Below the pieces are notes generated by a model. The model ran no database searches. It was not told where the DNA came from and worked only from the letters and a program-made list of their open reading frames with translations. A stretch of 64,000 bases of DNA, from positions 62,001-126,000 of the forward strand of contig NZ_JACHIO010000002.1 in the NCBI RefSeq assembly GCF_014203225.1, read 5' to 3'. The stretch is from Granulicella mallensis (GTDB taxonomy: Bacteria; Acidobacteriota; Terriglobia; Terriglobales; Acidobacteriaceae). Each line of letters begins with the position of its first letter. Position 1 is the first letter of the stretch. This document shows positions 19,472-28,153 of this stretch, in pieces. A program made the translations under genes and the position numbers.

Positions 19472-21256
19472 ATGTATTCAAGGCACTCTCTCTCCCTGTG
19501 GTTCGCTCAGCGGCCACGGCGTAATTTTCTGATCCTTTCGGCGCTGCTGGTATTGGCGCTCTACTGGCATGCGTTCAGTGCGCCGTTTGTCTATGACGAC
19601 CTCGATCAGATCGTGAACAATCCGAATCTTCAACCCTGGAGCAGTTTTGTTCACCGCTTTTTCTTCCGTCCGGTGTCGTTGAACACCTCGTACCTGGGAT
19701 ATGGAGGATCCACCTACAGACCCTTATTCTGGCTCTCCTTATTTCTGGATCGTGCTGTTTGGGGCCTTAGCGCTCCTGCATTCCATGCAACGAATATACT
19801 GCTTCACTTCTTGAACGGGAATCTTGTTTTCGCGTTGTTTCGCAGGCTGAAGCTACCCGTTTCGACGGCTGCCGCTGTCGCCTTGTTGTGGCTTTCGTTG
19901 CCGATCAATACAGAGGTAGTCGCATGGGTGAGTGGACGGTCCTACGTGCTTTGCACATTTTTCATCCTGCTTTGTCTGCTTTCAGCGATCACTCATCTGG
20001 AACGGGCTCAACCCCGATGGGCAATTGTATGCTCGCTCACTGCTGCCTGCGCCGTACTTTCCCATGAGTTGGGAATCGTCATCCTTCCCATCTTGTTGGT
20101 GCTGGTCTTCGTCACACGCCTGAAATGGTCGAAAGGACTGTTTCTAACGATTGGCGCTGTCACCGCGGCCGTGATGGCCGTCGAAGCTATCCGCATTGGA
20201 GTCGGCGTAAAGTCTTTCTCGGCATTCGCCTCGATCAAGTGGATAGGCCTGGCCTCGTGGGAGTATGTTTCCCTCACCGTCCTCCCCGTGCACATGAGTG
20301 TGGAACGTTCCACCACCCTCTCGTTAAGCCAGCCTCATCTCTGGTCTTATGTGGGACTCCTTGGGTTTGGACTCGTCCTGGGCTATGCGCTTTTTCGACG
20401 GAGGGATCAGCCTGTTCTGCTCGACGGTTTGGGCTGGTTCGCCATCGGGGTTGCCCCCTTTTGCATACTGCTCAACTATCAGGGCCTCGCGGAGCGCTTT
20501 GCCTACTTTGCCGCTATCGGCATGGTCGCCGCCATTGTTGCTGTCTGCATGGATGTAAGTCAGCCGCAGGTGAGAAGGGCTTTGGCCGTTTGTCTGGCGC
20601 TCTGGTCTCTTTGGAATCTTTGCCGAACTTCGATACGCGTGGCCGATTGGTCCGACGAGGTGCGCCTGTATCGCAGCTCGCTTGCTGCGACTCCGCAGAG
20701 TCCATCGGTTCATTTCAACCTTGCCTACTCACTGAGGGAGAGAGGGCAGCTGCAGGAGGCTATCGCGGAGTATCAACGTACCGTTGATATCGACAAAAGA
20801 TTTCCGAAGGGATATGCCGGCTTGGGCGATGCGTATCTGCGGATGAATTCTTATGCCCAGGCACAAGCCGCCTATCAGAAGGCGCTCGCACAAGACCCGA
20901 ACGACGCAGCCGTTTTGCTGAACGTTGGAGCAGCCTATCAGGGGGCCGGGGCACTGCCTGAGGCGGATGCAACGTGGCAGCGGGTCCTCCAGATCGATCC
21001 CAAAAGCAGTGCCGCACACGTGAATCTTGGTGTGCTGTACGTCGCAGAGAACAGACAGAGTGATGCCATGCACCAGTTCGCGATAGCGATCGACATGAAG
21101 AGCAACGACATCGTTCCTTACTATGACCTGGGAGCGCTCTTTCAACAGGCTGGGCGAGGAGACCTGGCAATGCCTCTTTACACAAAAGTCCTGGAGTTGA
21201 AACCCGGGGATGAGGATACGCTCAGAAATATCCGCTTATTGCAGCAAGGCCACTAA
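19472..21256 (+). CDS. GT-C fold membrane glycosyltransferase-like protein with C-terminal TPR
   Basis: A 594-residue protein. Residues about 20-395 hold some ten hydrophobic helices. The first extracytoplasmic loop carries FVYDDLDQIVNNP (Asp42-Asp43), the acidic motif of GT-C enzymes such as protein O-mannosyltransferases and the TMTC family, and RPLFWLSLFLD follows. Residues about 410-590 form at least four tetratricopeptide repeats (HFNLAYSLRERGQLQEAIAEYQ, KGYAGLGDAYLRMNSYAQAQAAYQKALAQDP, AHVNLGVLYVAENRQSDAMHQF). Family knowledge suggests transfer of a lipid-linked sugar to protein or lipid at the outer face of the inner membrane, with the TPR part binding the acceptor. The donor is unknown. 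No operon partner is evident. Confidence 0.85.
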   Translation: MYSRHSLSLWFAQRPRRNFLILSALLVLALYWHAFSAPFVYDDLDQIVNNPNLQPWSSFVHRFFFRPVSLNTSYLGYGGSTYRPLFWLSLFLDRAVWGLSAPAFHATNILLHFLNGNLVFALFRRLKLPVSTAAAVALLWLSLPINTEVVAWVSGRSYVLCTFFILLCLLSAITHLERAQPRWAIVCSLTAACAVLSHELGIVILPILLVLVFVTRLKWSKGLFLTIGAVTAAVMAVEAIRIGVGVKSFSAFASIKWIGLASWEYVSLTVLPVHMSVERSTTLSLSQPHLWSYVGLLGFGLVLGYALFRRRDQPVLLDGLGWFAIGVAPFCILLNYQGLAERFAYFAAIGMVAAIVAVCMDVSQPQVRRALAVCLALWSLWNLCRTSIRVADWSDEVRLYRSSLAATPQSPSVHFNLAYSLRERGQLQEAIAEYQRTVDIDKRFPKGYAGLGDAYLRMNSYAQAQAAYQKALAQDPNDAAVLLNVGAAYQGAGALPEADATWQRVLQIDPKSSAAHVNLGVLYVAENRQSDAMHQFAIAIDMKSNDIVPYYDLGALFQQAGRGDLAMPLYTKVLELKPGDEDTLRNIRLLQQGH

Positions 21257-21282
21257 ACGCGGATGCGGTCTGATAAAAATTA

Positions 21283-21311
21283 TTGACGCGCCGACGCTTC
21301 GCCTTTAGCAT
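21283..21311 (+). promoter_or_regulatory. Sigma70-like promoter for the small secreted protein
   Basis: TTGACG at 21283-21288, a 17-base spacer and TAGCAT at 21306-21311 precede the gene at 21375 by about 60 bases. Spacing is ideal and the -35 box matches 5 of 6 consensus bases; it is read by eye only. Confidence 0.5.
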
Positions 21312-21374
21312 CGCCCCTAGCTATTCTCGCAGTTTCGCCCAAGCTTCCAACCGCTGAGTTTTTCAAGGAGCTTT

Positions 21375-22091
21375 ATGTCTTTTATATACGCACGCCTTCC
21401 GCATTCCCTCAAAACACTATTCCCAAAAGTCATAGCGCCTCTACTGCTCGCAGGCATTTCTGTTGCCGGGAGCGGTTGGATGGGCGGACTCGCCCATGCT
21501 CAAACAAGTGCCACTCCGAATAACTGGACATGGCCGGCAATTCCTGGTTGTCTTGCAGATCCGGAGATCCAGACGCAGGGAACGACTGACTACAATTCAC
21601 CCATCTGTTCTGTATATGATCGACTGCTGGCAAGCGGTGAGATCGATCTGGAACTCAGGTCCGCGCGCCGGGTCAATGCAGAGATGGATGGTGTTCTCTA
21701 TCCCGCGTTCGTGCCTGGCACTGAGGTGGTCACGTTCATCACTACCGATAAATTCATCGGTTCATTCACCGGCACCAGTGGATTGGTACGCGTCTCCGGA
21801 AGATCCATTTCCGCGCGCAGTGGTAGTTGGTGGACGACGCTCGACAATGTCAGCCAGGGCGGGCAGCTGCTCGACGCAGAAGCTATCCAAAGAAAATTGG
21901 CATTGCCGAGTTCGCCAGCATGCATTGCTTACGCTGACTCGGTAAGGCCCGGAGTGCGCGCCTATATGGGCGTTGTCGCCCCTGCTTTTGGCCAGAACGG
22001 CGGAGGCGCAGAGTTTTGGTTTCCTCCCAGCGCAGTCATCGCAACGAAGACCGCCCAGATACCCGGTGGTACCGCTTGCGATAGCAACTAA
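21375..22091 (+). CDS. Small secreted protein, possibly a TNT/NADase-like toxin-type domain
   Basis: A 238-residue protein with a signal peptide (about 18-43, ending LAHAQT) and four Cys in the mature part. AAGGAG precedes the ATG. I do not recognise the family with certainty. The C-terminal half reads GTEVVTFITTDKF, GSWWTTLDNVSQ, KLALPSSPACIAY and then VVAPAFGQNGGGAEFWFP. The last block resembles the APxFGQxGGGxQ segment of the TNT family of NAD-cleaving toxin domains, where the Gln is functionally important; here it would be Gln at about 207. The overall order (GT...F, LP, V/P, AP-FGQ-GGG) also fits. If right, this is a stand-alone exported NADase-like enzyme. No partner or immunity gene is obvious beside it. 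The assignment is tentative. Confidence 0.6.
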   Translation: MSFIYARLPHSLKTLFPKVIAPLLLAGISVAGSGWMGGLAHAQTSATPNNWTWPAIPGCLADPEIQTQGTTDYNSPICSVYDRLLASGEIDLELRSARRVNAEMDGVLYPAFVPGTEVVTFITTDKFIGSFTGTSGLVRVSGRSISARSGSWWTTLDNVSQGGQLLDAEAIQRKLALPSSPACIAYADSVRPGVRAYMGVVAPAFGQNGGGAEFWFPPSAVIATKTAQIPGGTACDSN

Positions 22092-22130
22092 ACAGGGCGC
22101 CGCGGCTTGGGAAGAATGAAACATCGGGCA

Positions 22131-22187
22131 AGCACAGAATATTGGCCTCTTCTAATCACCCTTTAGAAGAGGCCAATATTCTGTGCT
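22131..22187. terminator. Perfect 24-bp hairpin, terminator-like
   Basis: Bases 22131-22154 pair perfectly with 22164-22187 around the 9-base loop ATCACCCTT. It lies 40 bases after the stop of the secreted-protein gene. No U-tract follows on either strand, so termination by the hairpin alone or by Rho-assisted means is possible. Confidence 0.75.
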
Positions 22188-22343
22188 GTCCTGGATGTTG
22201 TTGTGCCCAACCCTGCGATCATAGTGAATATCCGTCGCACGGTCTTCCTTAGCGTCCGCTCCAATTATTCCTTTCCTTCTTTAAATGTTCATAACAATGA
22301 GAAAGAACATAGCTACGATACATCTTGAAAGAGAGTATCCAAT

Positions 22344-25250
22344 ATGCACTTAAAATTTCCGTTCTCGATTTCAGCCACTCATTCGGTCTTGTTTTGCCTG
22401 CTCGCCAGCTCTGGGTTGGCTTACGCCCAAACACAGTCCTCTCCGAAAAGCAGCTCCGATTTTAACGTCGCCCCGGCAAAAGATGCTGCTACAGGAGTTG
22501 CGCCGGCAGGGAAGAACATGGCTCCAGGCCACCCTCCGGCGTCACAATCAAGCAGTCCGGATCGCACCGTTGGTCCCCAGCAGGATGGTTCTATTGTTGT
22601 CTCGGACAACCAGACACTGACCCCGGCCGGAAGAATTATTGAACTCGGATCGCCTGTACGTGCCAAAGCCATCGTACTCAATCCGAACGGCGCGACGCAT
22701 AGCGGCGCCGTGCTGCTGATGGGGTCGCCGGAACCGGTCATCGTATTCGATACCGTGACCGGAAAAGTGCTTCAGCGCTTCATTCCTACGGGCGCTACGG
22801 GAGATGCTTCCAAAGGGTTGCAGACTGGCTCCTTCACCGGAATCACGTATTCCTCCGATGGCAAGAAGCTGTTATTCAGTCAGGACAACAATTACGTCGT
22901 CGTTGCGAATGTAGATCGAGAGACCGGAACGTTGACTCACCAGCAGAGGGTCAATCTGCCTGAGCCACCTGCGGATGGACGGCCTTATCACAACGCGAAG
23001 TCGATTAATCCGGGAGGCATTGCATTCTCCGGAGACAACAAACAGGCGTATGTCGCGCTCAACGTGGCGAATACGCTCGGCGTGATCGATCTTACAGCGT
23101 CTCCGGCTAAGCTCATCGCTCAGATACCTGTCGGCAATGTGCCGAACAGCGTCATTGTCCGGGGCAAGTATGCCTATGTCACCAATGAAGGTGGGCGGCC
23201 GGCTACCAGTGAGGACTTCACAAACTATTCCGACGGAACACCCATCGTCGTAGACCGTAAGGATGCATTTACCCTCACCGGGACAGTGTCTGTTGTAGAC
23301 CTCACCGAAGGTAAAGAGGTCAAGACAATTCAAGTCGGTCTACACCCCGTTGGCATGGCAATCTCCGGTTCCAATCTCTATGTAGCCAACGCCTATAGCG
23401 ACAGTTTGTCTGTCATCGATCTCCACACCGATGCGGTGATCCGCACCATCAATCTCAGCGTTCCGATCGCTCGCGGAGTCTTTGGCTCCGGTCCGAACGG
23501 CGTTGCCGTGACGGAAGACGGGAAAGCCTACGTAACGCTGGGACAAGCCAATTCCGTAGCCGTCGTCAACCTCCAGGGCCGGGATGCCAATCCAGTGATT
23601 GGCTATATCCCGACTGCCTATTTCCCAACTTCGATCACCTACGACAAGGCGCAGAAACAACTTGTGATTGCCGATGACAAAGGTCTGGGATCGCGGGGCA
23701 ATACAAGTACCAAGGATGGAGTGATCGGCTACAACACGCACGCCGATACCGGAGTCGTGAATCTGATTCCGGAGCCGAACGCGAGCGAATTAGCGAGGTT
23801 CAGCAAGCAGGTGTTTGTGAACAATCACTGGGACCTGACCACGAACATCGAGGTTGGACAGCAGTACATCGACCAGCATGCTACCCCTGTAGCGGTTCCT
23901 AAGCATATCGGCGAGCCTTCGCTCATCAAACATGTCTTTCTCATCATCAAAGAGAACCGCACCTATGACCAGATGCTGGGGAACGTTGCCTGGGGTAATG
24001 GCGCTCCGGCTCTGGCCATCTTCGGGTCTGACACTCCGAATCAACATGCCCTCGTAAAGCGCTTCCCATTGCTCGACAATGTGTACGCACCAAGCCGTCA
24101 GTCCGCGGATGGTCACCCCTGGATCGGAATGTCCGGGTCGTTCTACTCCAACGATATCCTGTCGCCGGATTGGATCCGATCCTATCCCGGAGGCAGCTCG
24201 GAAGATGCCTTGACCTATACGCCCCAGGGCTTTCTATGGACATCGGCTGAGGCCAGGGGGCTTTCTGTGAAGCTGTACGGGGAGTGGAGCGGCGGCGCAA
24301 CCGTTGCGAAAAAAGCAGACGGGAGTGCCTACACCTGGAGCGATTTCTACAACACATCCCTGTGCAAGGAAGGCAAGGCTCCTGCCTCCAGTTGCGTCGT
24401 TCCAGACGACGCCATTAAGGTGTCGTCCGATATTCCATCGGCGGCGAAGATTATGGACCCGCATTATCCGCCCTTCAATCTGGTGATTCCGGATCAATAC
24501 CGCATGGATTACTGGATTCCCGAATTCAAACGTCTGGATGCAGCGAATCAGGTTCCCAACTTCACGATTCTCTGGCTCCCGAATGACCATACTGCCGGTA
24601 CCACGAAGGGCCAGCCCTATCCCGCCAACTACCAGGCAGACAATGATCTCGCGCTGGGCCTCATGGTGGAGGCCATCAGCCACAGCAAAGTTTGGGCGGA
24701 CTCAGCGATCTTTGTGGAGGAAGACGATTCTCAAGCAGGGACCGACCATGTCGACGGTCACCGGCAGCCGGTCTACGTCATCAGCCCCTATACAGTGGCG
24801 CCTCAGACTCCTGGTCAGGGCAAAGCCATCCATACTACGTACACAGCGGAAAACATCAACCGTACCATCGAGAACATTCTGGGAATGCAACCTCTGACAC
24901 AGTTCGACCTGGTGGCTTCACCGATGTTCGATGCGTTCCAAAACACGCCGGACCTCACACCCTACGATCATATGGCTGCTGTTATTCCGCTGAATGAAGG
25001 TCCAGGCCTGCCGTTGGGGAAAACCGTAGCCGACTACACTCCACTACAGAAAGCATGGCTCAAGGCCACAGCCGAAGTGATGAAAGGGAAGTACGATAAA
25101 GCCGATGCGGTGGACCCGAATTTTCTCAATCACGTGACCTGGTATTCAGCAACGGATTGGAAGCGGCCGTATCCGGGAGAAACCAAGCTGCTCATGCCTG
25201 GGCCATTTGTTAAGGCCGCCAAGAAGTACACCGACGATGATGACGACTAA
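22344..25250 (+). CDS. Secreted beta-propeller / phosphoesterase-family fusion protein
   Basis: A 968-residue exported protein. After the signal peptide (to about AYAQ) residues 60-500 are YVTN-type propeller repeats (GTVSVVDLTEGKEVKTIQVGLHPVGMAISG, SDSLSVIDLHTDAVIRTINL). Residues about 530-860 match the phosphoesterase family PF04185 within the alkaline phosphatase superfamily: VFLIIKENRTYDQMLGN with the metal-binding Glu-Asn, SRQSADGHPW, LPNDHT and IFVEEDDSQAGTDHVDGHR with the Asp/His metal ligands. The tail ends in a run of five Asp. This is the bifunctional YncE/alkaline-phosphatase-like arrangement common in acidobacteria. It probably cleaves phosphate esters or phospholipids outside the cell. 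It is monocistronic with a hairpin after the stop. Confidence 0.9.
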   Translation: MHLKFPFSISATHSVLFCLLASSGLAYAQTQSSPKSSSDFNVAPAKDAATGVAPAGKNMAPGHPPASQSSSPDRTVGPQQDGSIVVSDNQTLTPAGRIIELGSPVRAKAIVLNPNGATHSGAVLLMGSPEPVIVFDTVTGKVLQRFIPTGATGDASKGLQTGSFTGITYSSDGKKLLFSQDNNYVVVANVDRETGTLTHQQRVNLPEPPADGRPYHNAKSINPGGIAFSGDNKQAYVALNVANTLGVIDLTASPAKLIAQIPVGNVPNSVIVRGKYAYVTNEGGRPATSEDFTNYSDGTPIVVDRKDAFTLTGTVSVVDLTEGKEVKTIQVGLHPVGMAISGSNLYVANAYSDSLSVIDLHTDAVIRTINLSVPIARGVFGSGPNGVAVTEDGKAYVTLGQANSVAVVNLQGRDANPVIGYIPTAYFPTSITYDKAQKQLVIADDKGLGSRGNTSTKDGVIGYNTHADTGVVNLIPEPNASELARFSKQVFVNNHWDLTTNIEVGQQYIDQHATPVAVPKHIGEPSLIKHVFLIIKENRTYDQMLGNVAWGNGAPALAIFGSDTPNQHALVKRFPLLDNVYAPSRQSADGHPWIGMSGSFYSNDILSPDWIRSYPGGSSEDALTYTPQGFLWTSAEARGLSVKLYGEWSGGATVAKKADGSAYTWSDFYNTSLCKEGKAPASSCVVPDDAIKVSSDIPSAAKIMDPHYPPFNLVIPDQYRMDYWIPEFKRLDAANQVPNFTILWLPNDHTAGTTKGQPYPANYQADNDLALGLMVEAISHSKVWADSAIFVEEDDSQAGTDHVDGHRQPVYVISPYTVAPQTPGQGKAIHTTYTAENINRTIENILGMQPLTQFDLVASPMFDAFQNTPDLTPYDHMAAVIPLNEGPGLPLGKTVADYTPLQKAWLKATAEVMKGKYDKADAVDPNFLNHVTWYSATDWKRPYPGETKLLMPGPFVKAAKKYTDDDDD

Positions 25251-25267
25251 CTCGATACAACAGGGCG

Positions 25268-25304
25268 AGCCACAGTGCGCGATTTTCTCGGACGCACTGT
25301 GGCT
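25268..25304 (+). terminator. Hairpin terminator after the propeller-phosphoesterase gene
   Basis: AGCCACAGTGCG (25268-25279) pairs perfectly with CGCACTGTGGCT (25293-25304), a 12-bp stem with a 13-base loop, 17 bases after the stop codon. No strong T-run follows. Confidence 0.75.
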
Positions 25305-25454
25305 GACTCCTACGATCTATGCGTTTACGAGGATTGGGCTTGTTCTTGTCAGCACGGCCTCTTCTTCAGCTATGGCGCGAGAATGGCTTCGGTAGGTATC
25401 CGTTTCCAGGATGGCATCGATCGCTTCGGCTATTACTGCGGGCGTTGGCCGGTC

Positions 25455-25665
25455 TGTCAGCAAATTGCTTCTGGAACGTAATCGAACTGTGCAACCAGTT
25501 TGTTGAGGCACTGAGCGGAAGGGCCTGGCTTCAGCCTTCGGCAGAGTGGAAGGAGGCTTTGTCCGGACTTTTCCGGCCCGGTTGAAACCGGGCCCTTCCT
25601 GGTCTTGCCTCGGCATGCGATTTGCACGGCTCAATTTTCAACCCCAAAACAGCAATTTGATGACA
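25455..25665. repeat. Palindromic repeat family, copy A
   Basis: A 211-base element whose two ends are inverted copies: the left begins TGTCAGCAAATTGCTTCTGG and the right, read on the other strand, TGTCATCAAATTGCTG. Inside lie GGAAGGGCCTGGCTTCAGCC and the fold-back GGCCCGGTTGAAACCGGGCC. A related element (copy B) lies at 50025-50249. Copy A fills most of the gap between the phosphoesterase and M61 genes and has no coding capacity. Confidence 0.75.
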
Positions 25666-25737
25666 CGCCCTAGAATGGGGCATAAGACACCAAACGGCTA
25701 AGAGCCAAAGAAGTGTTTAGAGAGGGTCCGCTCATTC

Positions 25738-27639
25738 ATGAAGGAAATCCAACTGCGATTCCAGCTTCTATCGATTGTGTTTGCCTCAAGTCTGCTTACG
25801 GCTAACGCACAGCACACGCCAATCCAGATTCACGCAGACCTCACAGATGCGCCGCGCAAAATCTATCACGCCGATGTCGACCTTCCTGTACATCGCGGCC
25901 CTCTTGAGCTGATCACGCCGGAGTGGATTCCCGGTGCGCACGGTCCCGATGGCCCGATTGGCAACATCACGGGGATTCGCTTTGAAGCGGATGGCAAGAC
26001 GATTCCCTGGCACCGCGATCCGGTGGACACCTACGAATATCACCTTGAGATCCCCGCGGGTGTTTCTCTGTTGCATGCGCATCTGGATTGCATCTTTAGC
26101 CGCGCGACCCGCACGGCGGCAACGCTGGAGTGGGAAGACCTGATGCTTTATCCGGCGCACATGCCGGTGCATGAGATTGCGATCCAGCCTACGGTCACCG
26201 TCCCTGCGCATTGGGGCATCGGTACCTCATTGAAGCCGCTGACTCCCTATGACCCGCAGCATCCGGAAGGCGGCACGGTAAAGTATGCAGCGACGACCGT
26301 TGAGATGCTTGAGGATTCGCCCGTCATGACGGGACTCTACTTTCACGAGTATGCTCTCGCTCCCGGCGTGTCGCCACAACACTATATGGATGTGATCGGA
26401 CCAACGGCTGCTTCGATAGAGGCTCGCCCTGAGACGGTTGAGCAGATGTCGCGTCTGGTGCATGAGGCCTTTGCGATGTATGGGCCACCCCATTACACCA
26501 GTTATCACTTTCTCATCCTGCTGCAGGGGGACGGTGGCGGTGGTGGTCTGGAACACCATGAGTCATCCGACAATACGATCCAGAAGGATTTCTTTACTGG
26601 CTATAAACCGTCGGTCGGTATGGCCGGATTGCTCCCGCATGAGTTCACGCACTCCTGGAACGGCAAGTATCGCCGTCCCGATGGTCTTTCGACGCCGGAT
26701 TACGCGACGCCTATGCAGGACAACCTGCTTTGGGTGTATGAGGGCCTGACCAACTATCTGGGCGACGTGATGGGCGAGCGCATTGGCATGGTGACCGCCG
26801 AGCAGTACCGGCAGGACCTCGCCCTAACCGCGGCAGAGCAGGATGCGACAAGTGGCCGCGCATGGCGCAGCATCGAAGACACTACCTTCGATTCAGCCAT
26901 GCCTCGCAACGGTGGCGGCAGGGGCGGTGCCTGGAGTAGCTGGAAGCGCGGAACAGATTACTATCCCGAGGGTTCGCTCTTCTGGCTGGATGTGGACACG
27001 ACCATTCGCAGGCTCACACAGGACAAAAAATCTCTGCGCGACTTCCTGCAGATCTTTTTGCAGAAAGGTGGAAGCGGCGTTGCTCGCGTAGTGCCTTACA
27101 GCCTCAGCGAGGTAGAAGCGGATCTTAATCAGGTAGTCGCCTATGACTGGGCTGGCTTCATCAAGACGCGTCTGTACGACGTACAACCAAATGTGAACAC
27201 CGAAGGTATCGAGCAGGGTGGGTATCGGCTGGAGTACACCTCGGAGCTCACGCCCGAGATGGAACGGTCACTGAAGGGAAACCCGTCACTCGCGACATGG
27301 TTCTCGATCGGCTTGAGTGAGGATAGGGAAGGGACGATCCGCGATGTGCGCGTCGGAAGTGTCGCGGATAAGGCGGGTTTCGCGCCCGGGCAAAAGCTCA
27401 CGGCGGTCAACGGACGAGTCTTCACGATTGAGGCCTTGACCGATGCCCTGAAGGCCGCCAAGGGCGCAAACACGCCGATACAGTTGATGGTGCAGGATGA
27501 GGACACGATCGCTCCGATGAGCCTCCTCTATAACGAGGGCCCGCGCTATCCTCGTCTTTCTCGCGCCGACAATACGCCGGACATGCTGACGGAGATTTTG
27601 GCTCCGATGACATCGGCGGCAACTGATTCAAACCACTGA
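25738..27639 (+). CDS. Secreted M61 family aminopeptidase-like metalloprotease with PDZ domain
   Basis: A 633-residue exported protein (signal to about ANAQ). The N-terminal beta-rich domain of the M61 glycyl-aminopeptidase family is followed by the gluzincin zinc motif HEFTHSW with His301 and His305; the third ligand is probably Glu335 in WVYEGLTNYLGD. GGGGLEHHES upstream (about 270) is also conserved in the family. A PDZ-like domain occupies about 520-600 (GTIRDVRVGSVADKAGFAPGQKLTAVNGR). Length and domain order are typical. It likely trims peptides in the periplasm, perhaps with preference for small N-terminal residues. It is a single gene flanked by a repeat upstream and an 18-bp hairpin downstream. 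Confidence 0.93.
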   Translation: MKEIQLRFQLLSIVFASSLLTANAQHTPIQIHADLTDAPRKIYHADVDLPVHRGPLELITPEWIPGAHGPDGPIGNITGIRFEADGKTIPWHRDPVDTYEYHLEIPAGVSLLHAHLDCIFSRATRTAATLEWEDLMLYPAHMPVHEIAIQPTVTVPAHWGIGTSLKPLTPYDPQHPEGGTVKYAATTVEMLEDSPVMTGLYFHEYALAPGVSPQHYMDVIGPTAASIEARPETVEQMSRLVHEAFAMYGPPHYTSYHFLILLQGDGGGGGLEHHESSDNTIQKDFFTGYKPSVGMAGLLPHEFTHSWNGKYRRPDGLSTPDYATPMQDNLLWVYEGLTNYLGDVMGERIGMVTAEQYRQDLALTAAEQDATSGRAWRSIEDTTFDSAMPRNGGGRGGAWSSWKRGTDYYPEGSLFWLDVDTTIRRLTQDKKSLRDFLQIFLQKGGSGVARVVPYSLSEVEADLNQVVAYDWAGFIKTRLYDVQPNVNTEGIEQGGYRLEYTSELTPEMERSLKGNPSLATWFSIGLSEDREGTIRDVRVGSVADKAGFAPGQKLTAVNGRVFTIEALTDALKAAKGANTPIQLMVQDEDTIAPMSLLYNEGPRYPRLSRADNTPDMLTEILAPMTSAATDSNH

Positions 27640-27683
27640 GACCGTACTCTTTCGTATTGTCTTTCTCTGTATCCATGAGGGAG

Positions 27684-27723
27684 TCGGGTAAGGGAACAGC
27701 ATTCCTGCTGCTCCCTTACCCGA
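27684..27723 (+). terminator. Hairpin terminator after the M61 gene
   Basis: Bases 27684-27701 pair with 27706-27723 over 18 positions with one G-T wobble and a TTCC loop. It lies 45 bases after the stop codon. Confidence 0.75.
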
Positions 27724-28153
27724 AAACCGGATTTGATGGTTTCCTCATCCGGCTCAGCCGTGTGTAAGCAGGGCCAGTGGAACAATACCTTTCTTGCCGA
27801 TAAGCAACGCAGGTGGGCCTCTAGAGTGAGAGCAGTTCTATAAACAAATGAACCGCTATAGAGGCAAACCCCAGCCTTCATAAATTTATTGACAGGCTGA
27901 TGTTCGACTGTTACCGTTTCGGACATTACTTATGAATGAATAAAAAGTATGCAGGATAGCCACCTCAAGAACCCGCTATCGTTCCTGCATCGAGATCATT
28001 GAAATATAGAGGTTGTAGGCAATTCACGGATCAACGGCAGGGAAGCAGAGCCTACGCTGCTTCCGGAAACCGCGTTTCAGCCAGTTTTCAGCGCCGCTTT
28101 TTGAAGCTGTCATCGCAACAGATAGAAGAAATTCAGCTTAGTTAGGAGATAGC
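27724..28153. other. Long upstream region of the chitinase gene
   Basis: This 430-base gap holds no credible gene on either strand. It contains the promoter listed at 27889-27917, which leaves a leader of about 230 bases before the chitinase start. No known riboswitch pattern was recognised in that leader. Confidence 0.5.
27889..27917 (+). promoter_or_regulatory. Sigma70-like promoter, probably for the GH18 gene
   Basis: TTGACA (27889-27894) is a perfect -35 box; after a 17-base spacer comes TACCGT (27912-27917), a weaker -10. It lies in an AT-rich stretch about 237 bases before the ATG. Confidence 0.45.
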
